Shown: positions 23,645 through 31,986, numbered from the stretch's first letter. The stretch: 36,451 nucleotides of DNA from a virus (IMGVR_UViG_3300025889_013646:1-36451); one strand, 5' to 3'. Notes: generated from the letters alone by a model not told the origin. Translations and numbers: made by a program.

Positions 23645-25696
23645 ATGCTAGAAACCATAAAAATATACGGCACGGAAATTCAACTTCCGGAAAGGCCTGA
23701 TGCATCTGATATAGAAAATTGGGGTACAGACGACCCTAATGAGCAATATTGGAGAAGAAAAGAAATACCTGCATTTTTATCTCTTGTAGAATATGATAGT
23801 GAGGGTAATGCCCTGTTAAACGCAGAGCAAGCCGCTTACGCTAATAGAGAAGTTTTAAGATGCAAGAAAGGATTTTGGTTTTACAATAACGGTGTTCCAA
23901 CTTACATAACAGGTAAAAATTACTTTTATTTAAGCTTTTGGAAATTAGAGGATGATATATACCCTGATTATAGGGATACAGATAGAAGGTACTTTTTATT
24001 TTTGGACCACTGGGAAAGAACCCCTTGGTGCTTAGGCATCATAAGAGGTAAGAAAAGACGTGAGGGTGCTACTTCGGTGGCTACTTCTAACTTAGTTTAT
24101 GAATGTATATTTTACAAAAATAGCTTCTGCGGTTTAACGAGTAAAACTCAAATAGATGCTAAGGCTGCATTTACGAACATGGTTTCTTTTGGTTATAGAC
24201 AGTTGCCAGTATTTTTAAAACCTAAGCAATTAAATAATAAAGATAGCGTTAGTGAATTAGTATTTGCTCATAAATCAGTAGAAGTAAGGGGAGCTAAGGG
24301 AAGTATAGTAGATACAGATACAGGGCATAGGTCTAGGATTGATTATAGGGCCCCTTCTTTGAACTCTTATGATTCAGGACGACTAAGTAGAGGGTTATTT
24401 GATGAGGGCGGAAAATGGGCCAAAGAAAACCCTTTTTCTACATTTATATCAATCGTAAGTAAGACTCTTGTAAAGGGTGCTAAAAGGGTTGGATTTATAG
24501 AGTGTCCATCTACATCAAACTCAATGACAAGTGGTGGTGAGGAATTTAAGAATGTATGGGATGGAGCAGACCACTTCAAGTATCCAAAGACACCTAACCG
24601 ATTGGTTAAATACTTTGCTCCGGCTTATGATGGATACTTAGGTTTTATTGACAAGTTTGGAATGAGTGTTATTAATGAGCCTACGGAAGAACAATATAAA
24701 TTTCTAGTTGAATATTATGTTGGAGCAGGTGACTTGGATGAAAGTGATATAAGATTGGGAGCCAAGAAGTATTTAGAACAAAAGAGAAAGCAATTAGAAG
24801 GCGTACAATTAGAAGAAGAAATAAGGATGAATCCTTTTGATGAAAGGGAAATGTTTATGCTCCGGAACAATAATTGTCACTTCGATGCCGTTGTATTGAA
24901 TGACCTGTATGAACTAGCAAAGGTGAACGAAAGTTCGGCTGTTGAATATGGCAATTATGTTTGGGAGAGTGGAATACCTTTTACAAAAGCTGTTTGGCAT
25001 AAATGTGATAAAGAGAGCGCAAGGTGGCATAGAGCTAAGGATTTTAAAACACCAGAAGAAACATACGAAAAAAGAGGCAGCTTGTTTATACCCAAGAACT
25101 ATGTTCAGTTTGTAAGTGCAGTTGACCCCTTTCAAAACTCAGTAGTTGAATCAGGAGAGGGTTCTAAGGCTAGTAGCTTTGTAATGAATAGATATGACAA
25201 AGGAGATAATGACCCGATATTTGACAGGATGCTAGTTTCAAAGTACCACGCTAGGCCTAAAATGGTAGAGCTTTTTCACATGGATATGGCTTTGCAATGC
25301 TTTGCATACGGAGGTCAATTACTTGTGGAGGCTAAGATGGACGGTGGTTTAAGGAAGTTCTTTATAGATAATTACTTAGAAATGTTTCTGATGAAGTTGC
25401 CAAATAAAGATACTTATGGTGTTGACCCTAATTCTGATAACAAGGCTCTAATGGTTAATTTATGGGAGCAGTATATACTTACGAGCGGTAAAGACGGTAA
25501 AATAATATACCCTAATTTGATAGATGATAAATATGATGGATTATTAAAGTTCAATGTTAATGATACGGAAGTATCGGATTTGGTAATGGGAGGCGGATGG
25601 ACTTTATTTGCAGATTATTATAAAAAGGTAAATTTGAAAAAAGTAGAAAATAAAACTAAACTTTCTGATTTTTTCGCCATGAAACCAACACGCTAA
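23645..25696 (+). CDS. terL: Large terminase subunit (TerL)
   Basis: A 683-aa packaging motor ATPase/nuclease. The N-terminal segment TYITGKNYFYLSFWKLED at 86-103, followed by DYRDTDRRYF, is close to the start of TerL in crAss-like phages. The ATP-binding loop at 134-144 (RGKKRREGATS) is a deviant Walker A in which the key lysines come first, as in that group. Walker B with its catalytic glutamate is GLFDEGGKW near 255-262. The nuclease half begins near 480 with a strand ending in D (FVSAVDPFQ), followed later by LLVEAKMDGG, the acidic pocket. It would cut and translocate concatemeric DNA into the portal. The stop codon shares its A with the next ATG. Confidence 0.9.
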   Translation: MLETIKIYGTEIQLPERPDASDIENWGTDDPNEQYWRRKEIPAFLSLVEYDSEGNALLNAEQAAYANREVLRCKKGFWFYNNGVPTYITGKNYFYLSFWKLEDDIYPDYRDTDRRYFLFLDHWERTPWCLGIIRGKKRREGATSVATSNLVYECIFYKNSFCGLTSKTQIDAKAAFTNMVSFGYRQLPVFLKPKQLNNKDSVSELVFAHKSVEVRGAKGSIVDTDTGHRSRIDYRAPSLNSYDSGRLSRGLFDEGGKWAKENPFSTFISIVSKTLVKGAKRVGFIECPSTSNSMTSGGEEFKNVWDGADHFKYPKTPNRLVKYFAPAYDGYLGFIDKFGMSVINEPTEEQYKFLVEYYVGAGDLDESDIRLGAKKYLEQKRKQLEGVQLEEEIRMNPFDEREMFMLRNNNCHFDAVVLNDLYELAKVNESSAVEYGNYVWESGIPFTKAVWHKCDKESARWHRAKDFKTPEETYEKRGSLFIPKNYVQFVSAVDPFQNSVVESGEGSKASSFVMNRYDKGDNDPIFDRMLVSKYHARPKMVELFHMDMALQCFAYGGQLLVEAKMDGGLRKFFIDNYLEMFLMKLPNKDTYGVDPNSDNKALMVNLWEQYILTSGKDGKIIYPNLIDDKYDGLLKFNVNDTEVSDLVMGGGWTLFADYYKKVNLKKVENKTKLSDFFAMKPTR

Positions 25697-26319
25697 TGTG
25701 GACAAATTTTTTTGATAAAATACTTGTTATAAATCTACCAAGTAGAACAGATAGGTTATTGCAAATAGCTGAAGAACTTTATAAATGGGGTATACCATAC
25801 GAATTGGTTAATGCAACCCCTCACGAAAATGGAGCAGAAGGTTTAAGAATTACCGTAGAAAAGATATTCAGAGATGCAGTAGCAGCTAATTTAAAATCTG
25901 TTTTAATATTTGAAGATGATGCAATGTTTGTAGATAGTTGCGGTAACCCTAATGATACTATGGAGCAGGTGGTAAAACAATTGCCTCCTACTTGGCAAAT
26001 ACTATATTTAGGAGCGCAATGCACAAACGGTTTCAAGGCAAAGCCATCAAATAATTTACTTTTATTAGATATGGCATTTGCAACTCATGCATGGGCTGTA
26101 TCGCTTGATGGAATGAAGGAAATACTATCAGCAGGATTAGAAGCCCCGATAGATAATTCTGTTGTGAAAACAGTACAGCCGAAAGGGCATACTTATATAA
26201 CATATCCATTACTTTGTACTCAAAGACCGGGATATAGCGACATAGGAAGAACCGAAATAAATTGGCAGCCATTTATAGAACAGCGATATTATCAAAAATT
26301 TTCTGAATCAAACCTTTAA
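25696..26319 (+). CDS. GT25-like glycosyltransferase
   Basis: A 207-aa protein matching the GT25 family (LPS-type sugar transferases): KILVINLPSRTDRLL at 8-22, then SVLIFEDDAMFVD with the catalytic acidic triplet E73-D74-D75, followed by WQILYLGAQC and ATHAWAVSLDGM, the family layout. Members transfer galactose or related sugars from nucleotide sugars. The gene starts on the last base of the terminase stop (TAATG), so the sugar cassette is read as one unit with packaging genes. A second GT25-like gene closes the cassette at 31441. Substrate and acceptor are unknown. Confidence 0.8.
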   Translation: MWTNFFDKILVINLPSRTDRLLQIAEELYKWGIPYELVNATPHENGAEGLRITVEKIFRDAVAANLKSVLIFEDDAMFVDSCGNPNDTMEQVVKQLPPTWQILYLGAQCTNGFKAKPSNNLLLLDMAFATHAWAVSLDGMKEILSAGLEAPIDNSVVKTVQPKGHTYITYPLLCTQRPGYSDIGRTEINWQPFIEQRYYQKFSESNL

Positions 26320-26321
26320 AA

Positions 26322-27017
26322 ATGCAACAGATAAGTATTTGTATCCCAACTTGGAATAGGGTAGAAATGACCCTAAATAGCTTTAAAAAAGTTTATAATG
26401 ATGCTAGAATAGACACTATTGTAATAGTAGATGACGCTAGTGATATTGATGTTTATACTAGATTAAAGGAAGAATGTGATAAGTTAAGTAAGGTTAAGCT
26501 TTATAGAAACGTCACAAATCAGGACTGTTATGCAAATAAATTCGTAGCCGTTAGTTATTCACCAACTGATTATTGTATACTTTTAGATAGCGATAATCAG
26601 ATAGATGAAACATACATAGATAAGATATATTCTCAAAATTGGGATAAGAAAACCATATTAGCTCCTGATTTTGCAAAACCATTATTTGATTACACAGAAT
26701 TTAGTGGGTTAACAATATCTAAGGAAAATGTAGCAAAATATATGGATAGACCATTCTTTGCCACCTGTTTGAATTGCATGAATTATTTTGTTTCTGCAAT
26801 GGATTATGTAAAGGTTTGGGATGCAAATACGGACCCACATAGTTCAGATAGTATATATCAAAACATGAATTGGTTTAAGTGGGGCAATAAAATGCACATA
26901 GTGCCGGGTATGCAATATGAACACTTGGTTCACGATGAGTCACACTACAAGCTAAATTGTAACATAGACCCAGAATTTTATCAAAAAGTTGAAGAAGAAC
27001 TTAGAAATATGAAATAA
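26322..27017 (+). CDS. GT2-type (GT-A fold) glycosyltransferase
   Basis: A 231-aa inverting glycosyltransferase of the GT2 type. The N-terminal ISICIPTWNRVEMTLNSF and IVIVDDASD (with D37 and D38) form the nucleotide-binding half; LLDSDNQ with D89-S90-D91 is the metal-binding DxD motif. It lacks any membrane segment, unlike many polysaccharide GT2 enzymes, so it probably glycosylates a soluble acceptor. It starts two bases after the first GT25 gene. A structured terminator-like region follows the stop. Confidence 0.85.
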   Translation: MQQISICIPTWNRVEMTLNSFKKVYNDARIDTIVIVDDASDIDVYTRLKEECDKLSKVKLYRNVTNQDCYANKFVAVSYSPTDYCILLDSDNQIDETYIDKIYSQNWDKKTILAPDFAKPLFDYTEFSGLTISKENVAKYMDRPFFATCLNCMNYFVSAMDYVKVWDANTDPHSSDSIYQNMNWFKWGNKMHIVPGMQYEHLVHDESHYKLNCNIDPEFYQKVEEELRNMK

Positions 27018-27035
27018 ATTATTTATTTTAGTATC

Positions 27036-27140
27036 GCTTAATTCATAAATAAATGGTTAGTTGTTAAATAAGACATACCCCCGAAAACAAGACGTTCAAG
27101 CCCCCCTGCGTGAATTAAGCCGTCTTGTCGTAGGGGGCTT
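27036..27140 (+). ncRNA. Structured RNA with three mutually exclusive stems and a terminator
   Basis: Three perfect pairings exist in the gap between the GT2 and GT11 genes. Stem a: GCTTAATTCA 27036-27045 with 27111-27120 (10 bp, plus a G-U). Stem b: ACAAGACG 27087-27094 with 27121-27128 (8 bp). Stem c: AAGCCCCC 27098-27105 with GGGGGCTT 27133-27140, followed by TTTTAATT, an intrinsic terminator. The arms occur in the order a b c a' b' c', so each stem crosses the other two: they can form only as pseudoknots or as alternatives. The three right arms lie nearly end to end. This suggests a conformational switch, such as attenuation ahead of the GT11 gene, whose ATG is at 27147. Confidence 0.5.
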
Positions 27141-27146
27141 TTAATT

Positions 27147-27884
27147 ATGGTAACATTTACAAACGCTGGAAGAATGGGCAACTGGTGCTTTGAAGCAGCC
27201 ACCGCAATAGCTTATGCATTAAAGCATGACCTAGATTTTACTGTTCCATCTCATAGCGACCACCCTAAATGGAATCCCATATATTGCTTACACTTGGTTA
27301 ACCCAAATTATAATCCTAACTTAGAGAAGATTAATTTATGGGAAGGTAAGCATAATTACGAAGAACTGCCTTTTAACGAAGAATGGAGAGATAAGAATAT
27401 TTCAATAGAAGGATATAGGCAAACGGCTAAATACTTTGACGATTACAGAAACGAGATACTTTATTTGTTTAATTTCCCATACACTAAAAAAGAAGGATAT
27501 GTTGCTTGCCATGTCCGTAGAGGAGATTATGTTCAATTAAGGGATAAGCACCCTGAAGTAAAAGTAGAATGGTATGAAAAAGCTATGGCTGAATTTCCGG
27601 GATACAAGTTTAAATTCTTTTCTGATGACATTCAGTGGTGTATGGAGAACTTTAAGCACAGAAATGATTGCGAATTTTCTGGTAACACTGATGAGGTATC
27701 AGACCTATTAGAAATGAGTTGGTGTGAGCATCAGATATGTAGCCCTAGTACATTTAGTTGGTGGGGTGGATGGCTCAATAGAAACGAAAACAAGAAAGTT
27801 ATATTTCCTACATTTTGGTTTAGCCCCGGTTGGGATGGCCTAGATACTAGCGATATTGTTCCACCTTATTTTATAAAGATGTAA
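27147..27884 (+). CDS. GT11-family (alpha-1,2-fucosyltransferase-like) glycosyltransferase
   Basis: A 245-aa GT-B enzyme of family GT11. The signature motif is HVRRGDY with H122 and D127 (HxRRxDY), the N-terminal GRMGNW (8-13) matches the family GxxGN loop, FKFFSDDIQWC and SPSTFSWWGGWL near 199-210 the other conserved blocks. GT11 enzymes move L-fucose from GDP-fucose to galactose; some accept close analogues such as GDP-L-galactose. The epimerase gene at 29025 would make GDP-L-galactose. Its start follows the structured terminator, and the FkbM and epimerase genes follow. Donor choice is not visible in the sequence. Confidence 0.88.
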   Translation: MVTFTNAGRMGNWCFEAATAIAYALKHDLDFTVPSHSDHPKWNPIYCLHLVNPNYNPNLEKINLWEGKHNYEELPFNEEWRDKNISIEGYRQTAKYFDDYRNEILYLFNFPYTKKEGYVACHVRRGDYVQLRDKHPEVKVEWYEKAMAEFPGYKFKFFSDDIQWCMENFKHRNDCEFSGNTDEVSDLLEMSWCEHQICSPSTFSWWGGWLNRNENKKVIFPTFWFSPGWDGLDTSDIVPPYFIKM

Positions 27885-27886
27885 TT

Positions 27887-28474
27887 ATGAGTGATTTTTT
27901 AATGTTTGATTTTCCGCACTTCTATCAAAGAATAGCAAAAGAGCTACCAAACGATTGCAAGGTTTGCGAAGTTGGTGTTGCAGACGGTGACAGTGCTTTG
28001 TATTTAGCTCAAGAGTTAAATAGACTTGGAAAGAAGTTTAAGTTATATATGGTTGATAACATGGATTATGGAAAGTATCTTCAAATGAAAACCATTTACC
28101 AAAACATAATTAAAAGCGGATTAGGTGAATTTATAGAAGTAGTTCCATTTGGTAGCTTAGAAGCATCTGAGATGTTTAATGACGGATACTTGGATTTTTG
28201 TTATATAGATTCATCACATACATACGAAGAAACTAAAAAAGAAATTAGAGCTTGGTATCCAAAAGTTAAAGATGAATGTATACTAGCAGGGCATGATTAT
28301 AATGCAGATGAAGTACGTAGAGCTGTTGAAGAAGTTGTGCCTAAAGTATTTGTGAGAGATGATATTAGTGATAGGAGCTTTAATCCTGAAAATGTATTAC
28401 AATCAGAAGATACTTTAAATAATTTTGGAGTATGGTTTTTTAGAAAACAATGGTATTTAAAACTAAATAAATAA
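27887..28474 (+). CDS. Class I SAM-dependent methyltransferase
   Basis: A 195-aa methyltransferase of the class I (Rossmann) type. Motif I is CEVGVADGDS at 27-36, with its acidic partner in YMVDN about 20 residues later; the segment LDFCYIDSSHTYEETKKEIRAWYPKV matches the motif IV/post-motif region of sugar or macrocin O-methyltransferase-like enzymes (methyltransferase 24 group). It probably methylates a sugar. It lies between the GT11 gene and the HNH gene and reads in the same direction. Regiospecificity is not visible. Confidence 0.8.
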   Translation: MSDFLMFDFPHFYQRIAKELPNDCKVCEVGVADGDSALYLAQELNRLGKKFKLYMVDNMDYGKYLQMKTIYQNIIKSGLGEFIEVVPFGSLEASEMFNDGYLDFCYIDSSHTYEETKKEIRAWYPKVKDECILAGHDYNADEVRRAVEEVVPKVFVRDDISDRSFNPENVLQSEDTLNNFGVWFFRKQWYLKLNK

Positions 28475-28476
28475 AC

Positions 28477-29028
28477 ATGGCTAGAGTTTATAAAGATTTT
28501 ACTAATCAAAGATTTGGATTTATAGAAGTTATTGGTAAAAATGGAGTAGCAGGTCATAATACTATTTGGAAATGTTTTTGCCATAATTGCAATAGTTACA
28601 AGGATTTGATATCTCCTTTGTTAAATTCAAGAAGAAAATCTTGTGGATGCTATAAGTTAACAAGGGGAAGTAAATCTCCTTATTGGAAAGGCGTAGGAGA
28701 TATACCTAAAGTTTATCTTAATCAATTAAAAAATAATGCTTCAAAAAGAAATCTTGAATATAATATTTCTAAAGAATATTTGTGGGATTTATTTGAAAAA
28801 CAAGAAAAAAAATGCGCTTTAAGCGGAATTGATTTAATTTTTGGAAGATTTGGTAGAGATAATATAACCGCATCTTTAGATAGGATAAATAGTTCTATTG
28901 GATACGTAGAAGGAAATGTTCAATGGGTTCATAAACATGTAAATTATATGAAATTAAATCATACTCAAGAATATTTTTTAGAATTATGTAATAAAATAAT
29001 AGAATATAATAAAAATAAACAAATATGA
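28477..29028 (+). CDS. Free-standing HNH homing endonuclease
   Basis: A 183-aa protein of the phage HNH type. Residues about 10-60 are a DNA-binding region with cysteines (WKCFCHNCNS and RKSCGCYK) before a linker; the nuclease domain spans about 108-165: KKCALSGIDLIF, ASLDRINSSIGYVEGNVQWVHKHVNYMK, with the conserved Asp-Arg, Gly-Tyr and Asn-Val-x-Trp-Val-His pattern. Such enzymes spread by cutting alleles that lack them. It is inserted between the methyltransferase and the epimerase, overlapping the epimerase ATG by the TGA (ATGA). No intron surrounds it. Confidence 0.88.
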   Translation: MARVYKDFTNQRFGFIEVIGKNGVAGHNTIWKCFCHNCNSYKDLISPLLNSRRKSCGCYKLTRGSKSPYWKGVGDIPKVYLNQLKNNASKRNLEYNISKEYLWDLFEKQEKKCALSGIDLIFGRFGRDNITASLDRINSSIGYVEGNVQWVHKHVNYMKLNHTQEYFLELCNKIIEYNKNKQI

Positions 29029-30013
29029 AAACAGCATGTGTACTGGGTGGTCATGGAATGATTGGCGTCCAGTTGGTAAATAGACTTAAACAAGAAGGAT
29101 TTGGGTTCGCTCGGTGGATATTAAATATCCAGAATATTCAATACCTGAAGCAGATAGTGTATTAATAGCCGATTTAAGAAATATAAATGAGGTTAGTAAG
29201 GCTTTGTTTAGCCCTGCCCAATCCAAGGTATTTGATAAAGAAAATAGTTTTGATGAAGTGTATATGCTAGCCGCTCAAATGGGTGGTGCATTATACGTTT
29301 TTACTGGAGAAAATGATGCAGATATTATACATGATTCAGCATTAATGAATCTAAATGTTGCTAAAAAATCATCTGAATTAGGTGTTAAAAAATTATTTTT
29401 TAGTTCAAGCGCATGCGCTTATTCTGAAAGACTTCAAGAAAATTTAAATAGCGCAGCTTTAAAAGAAACAACAGCTTGGGATGGTAAACCTGATAGTGTA
29501 TATGGTATTGAGAAATTAATATCTGAGCAATTGTATGATGCCTATAGAAGGAATTATGGATTAGATATAAGAATTGCTAGGTTTCATAATATTTTTTCAA
29601 CAGAATGCACTTATAAAGGTGGTAGAGAAAAAGCACCGGCTGCAATTTGCAGAAAAGTCGCAGAGGCAAAAAATGGAGGATATATTGAGATATTTGGAGA
29701 TGGGTTGCAGCAAAGAAGTTTTTTATGGATTGAGGAATGTTTAGATGGGGTTAGAAAATTAATGGATTCTGAATATGTGTATCCAATTAATATTGGCTCA
29801 AATGAAATGATTGCTATTAATGATTTAGCTAAAATGGTTATTGATATTTCTGGTAAAAAATTAAGTATAAAAAATGTAGAATCAAATGCTGTTGGTGTTC
29901 GTGGTAGAAATTCTGATAATACATTGATAGAAGAAAAATTAGGATGGAAGCCATCAAGACCACTTCGTGAAGGAATGGAAAAATTATATAACTGGATTAA
30001 TCAAAAAGTATAA
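29025..30013 (+). pseudogene. GDP-mannose 3,5-epimerase, frameshifted near the N-terminus
   Basis: A 330-aa epimerase split by a single-base loss at about 29100-29105. Frame one starts at ATG 29025 with VLGGHGMIGVQLVNRL, the NAD-binding Gly motif, but stops in that frame soon after. Adding one T to the TTT restores EGFWVRSVDIKYPEY, exactly joining the frame that continues from 29114. The body matches GDP-mannose 3,5-epimerase: AAQMGGALYVFTGEN, SSSACAY, YGIEK and KGGREKAPAA. With restored numbering C131, Y160, K164 and K203 keep the spacing of Arabidopsis C145, Y174, K178 and K217. The enzyme would turn GDP-mannose into GDP-L-galactose. As printed, translation from a GTG at 29114 would lose NAD binding. 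Confidence 0.85.
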
Positions 30014-30014
30014 T

Positions 30015-30638
30015 ATGCTAATACCATTAAAGCCCATACTTGAAAAATATAATATTGAACTAAACGGAGTAGCCCATGTAGGCGCTCATTGGGCCGAAGA
30101 ACATGATGACTATATTGATTGTGGGCTAAGAGGTTTTTTGTACGTAGAGCCAATTAAAGAAGCATTTGAAGTTTTAGTTCAAAGATTTGCCGGTGACTCT
30201 AATGTAAAATTAGAAAATGTTGCAATTGGTAGTAAATCAGATGTAGGAGTAATGTGCGTAGATACAACTAATCAAGGGCAAAGTAATAGCTTGTTAGAAC
30301 CATTTGTGCACTTAGAACAGCACTCCGAAGTTATTTTTAATGGTGACCCACAGATTGTTAAGATAGTAACATTAGATAGCATAGATTTCCCTTCTTGGTA
30401 TAATCTATTTATGGTTGATACTCAGGGTTATGAATTAGAAGTTTTAAAGGGGTCAGTGAAAGTATTGCCTCAATTTGATTTATTATACTTAGAAGTTAAT
30501 AGACAGGAAACGTACAAGGGTTGCCCTATGGTAGAAGAACTAGATGAGTTTCTTTTGCCTTTTGGGTTTCACAGAGTAGAAACAAAATGGGCCTCACATT
30601 ATCACTCTTGGGGTGATGCAATTTGGATAAAAAAATAA
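30015..30638 (+). CDS. FkbM-family methyltransferase
   Basis: A 207-aa protein, started at MLIPLKPILEKY one base after the epimerase stop rather than at a longer in-frame codon inside that gene. Features of the FkbM family: HVGAHWAEE at 21-29 in place of the family DVGANxG, VEPI, a VKIVTLDSIDF segment, and MVDTQGYELEVLKG, closely matching the family iDvqGaElevLkG box. FkbM enzymes are SAM-dependent O-methyltransferases of sugars and natural products. It probably methylates a residue of the same glycan made by the neighbouring transferases. Motif I reads GAH instead of GAN, so activity is likely but unproved. Confidence 0.82.
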   Translation: MLIPLKPILEKYNIELNGVAHVGAHWAEEHDDYIDCGLRGFLYVEPIKEAFEVLVQRFAGDSNVKLENVAIGSKSDVGVMCVDTTNQGQSNSLLEPFVHLEQHSEVIFNGDPQIVKIVTLDSIDFPSWYNLFMVDTQGYELEVLKGSVKVLPQFDLLYLEVNRQETYKGCPMVEELDEFLLPFGFHRVETKWASHYHSWGDAIWIKK

Positions 30639-30640
30639 TC

Positions 30641-31444
30641 ATGATAAATGTACCTTCAGAATTTACACCAACAATAAATACGATTTATCCTTTTGAGAAT
30701 CTTTTTATTTTTGAAGATTGGGTAACAAGACAATATATACCTCAAACCGAAAGAGAGTATTTACCAATACAATGGACCGCATACCATGTTAATAACAATT
30801 ATGGTAATGATAAGCAAGCTATTGATAAGCTTCAAAAATATGTGGATAACCTACCGAGAGATAAAAAGTATTGGACAATTTGCCAATATGATGACGGTAT
30901 TATTATTGACCTGAAAGACTTAGATGTACTTCAATTCAGTATGAGTAAGAAGGTAGGCGTTGAAATACCACTTCTTTGTATGCCTCACTCTTTTGAATGG
31001 GATGGACGTAAGCGCAGATTCGCTTCGTTTATTGGTACGCATACGCACCCGGTAAGAGAGCACGTATTTAATATATTTAATCCAGACTATTATATATCAG
31101 ATAGAGGTCATGATATAAACCAATTTTGTGATATTATATCAGAATCATTGTTTGGATTGTGCCCTAGAGGTTATGGACTAAATAGCTTCAGGATAGCAGA
31201 ATGTATGCAGTATTTAACCATACCGGTATATATATCTGATGAATTTTTAAACCCTTTTGATTTGGATTTCAGGGATTTTGGTATTATAATAGAAGAAAGG
31301 GACGCTGATAGAATAGAACAAATTCTAGGAAGTATATCTTACTTAGAAATAATAGACAAACAGGAAAGAATAGGGGAAATATACAAAGAATATTATACTT
31401 ACGAAGGAGCGCTTAATAACATAATTAAGATTTTAGAGAAGTGA
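30641..31444 (+). CDS. Exostosin-like (GT47) glycosyltransferase
   Basis: A 267-aa protein resembling exostosin-type GT47 transferases: RRFASFIGTHTHPVREHVF, and a C-terminal nucleotide-sugar site SLFGLCPRGYGLNSFRIAECMQYLTIPVYISDEF that carries the family arrangement of Cys-Pro-Arg-Gly, Ser-x-Arg and a closing Pro-Val. The ATG at 30641 lies two bases after the FkbM stop; an upstream TTG at 30623 is inside the previous gene and I reject it. GT47 members add GlcA, galactose or xylose in eukaryotes; bacterial and viral members use diverse sugars. The donor cannot be read from the sequence. Confidence 0.78.
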   Translation: MINVPSEFTPTINTIYPFENLFIFEDWVTRQYIPQTEREYLPIQWTAYHVNNNYGNDKQAIDKLQKYVDNLPRDKKYWTICQYDDGIIIDLKDLDVLQFSMSKKVGVEIPLLCMPHSFEWDGRKRRFASFIGTHTHPVREHVFNIFNPDYYISDRGHDINQFCDIISESLFGLCPRGYGLNSFRIAECMQYLTIPVYISDEFLNPFDLDFRDFGIIIEERDADRIEQILGSISYLEIIDKQERIGEIYKEYYTYEGALNNIIKILEK

Positions 31445-31986
31445 AAATAGCAGTTATCCACAATTTTGACTCTCATGATAGGTTTGACAGGCTTATGCAA
31501 GAGTTTATTGGACAAGGGATAAGGGATTATCAAATATTCCCAGCCATCCATGACCAATATTCTGTTATGAAGGGTATCAATCTAGCTCATAAACAATGCG
31601 TTAAGTTTGCAAAAGATAATGGACTTAAAGAAATATGCATAATGGAGGACGATGTAAGGTTTACAAATCCTAATAGTTTTAAATATTTCTTAGAAAATAA
31701 GCCAAAAGATTTTGATATTTATTTAAGTGGGATATACTTAGGGGAAATTTTAGAGGATAATTCTGTTAAATCATTTACCGGATTCCATTGTTATATAGTT
31801 AATGAAAGGTTTTATGATGAATATTTAAGTGTTCCAGATGATGAGCATATAGATAGGGCATTGTCAAATCTAGGAAAATACTATGTTTGTAGCCCATTTA
31901 TAGCCATCCAATATAATGGATTTTCCTATAACACAAAGATGGATATGAATTATGATGATTTACTTAAAGAGCGTGAATTATATTAA
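31441..31986 (+). CDS. GT25-like glycosyltransferase, second copy type
   Basis: A 181-aa protein that starts KIAVIHNFDSHDRFDRL and carries CIMEDDVRF with the acidic triplet E69-D70-D71, followed by DFDIYLSGIYLGEI, like the GT25 pattern of the gene at 25696 but shorter. The start is GTG in a GTGA overlap with the exostosin-like gene, so coupling explains the unusual start codon. The cassette ends here: a fresh promoter follows at 32008-32040. A perfect DnaA-box-like TTATCCACA falls within its first codons (31454-31462). Confidence 0.72.
   Translation: MKIAVIHNFDSHDRFDRLMQEFIGQGIRDYQIFPAIHDQYSVMKGINLAHKQCVKFAKDNGLKEICIMEDDVRFTNPNSFKYFLENKPKDFDIYLSGIYLGEILEDNSVKSFTGFHCYIVNERFYDEYLSVPDDEHIDRALSNLGKYYVCSPFIAIQYNGFSYNTKMDMNYDDLLKERELY

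Noticed and set aside
27018-27060. tRNA-like or attachment-site reading of the gap after the GT2 gene
   Set aside because: There is no cloverleaf or integrase context; the pairings are explained better as alternative stems with a terminator.
29090-29115. Programmed -1 ribosomal frameshift at the epimerase break
   Set aside because: A -1 slip at TTT GGG would in fact restore the frame, but the bases (A TTT GGG) do not form the X XXY YYZ slippery site and no strong downstream structure was seen. A plain mutation or sequencing error is simpler.
30623-30640. Start of the exostosin-like gene at TTG 30623
   Set aside because: It lies inside the end of the FkbM gene and the ATG at 30641 is present with a good spacing.
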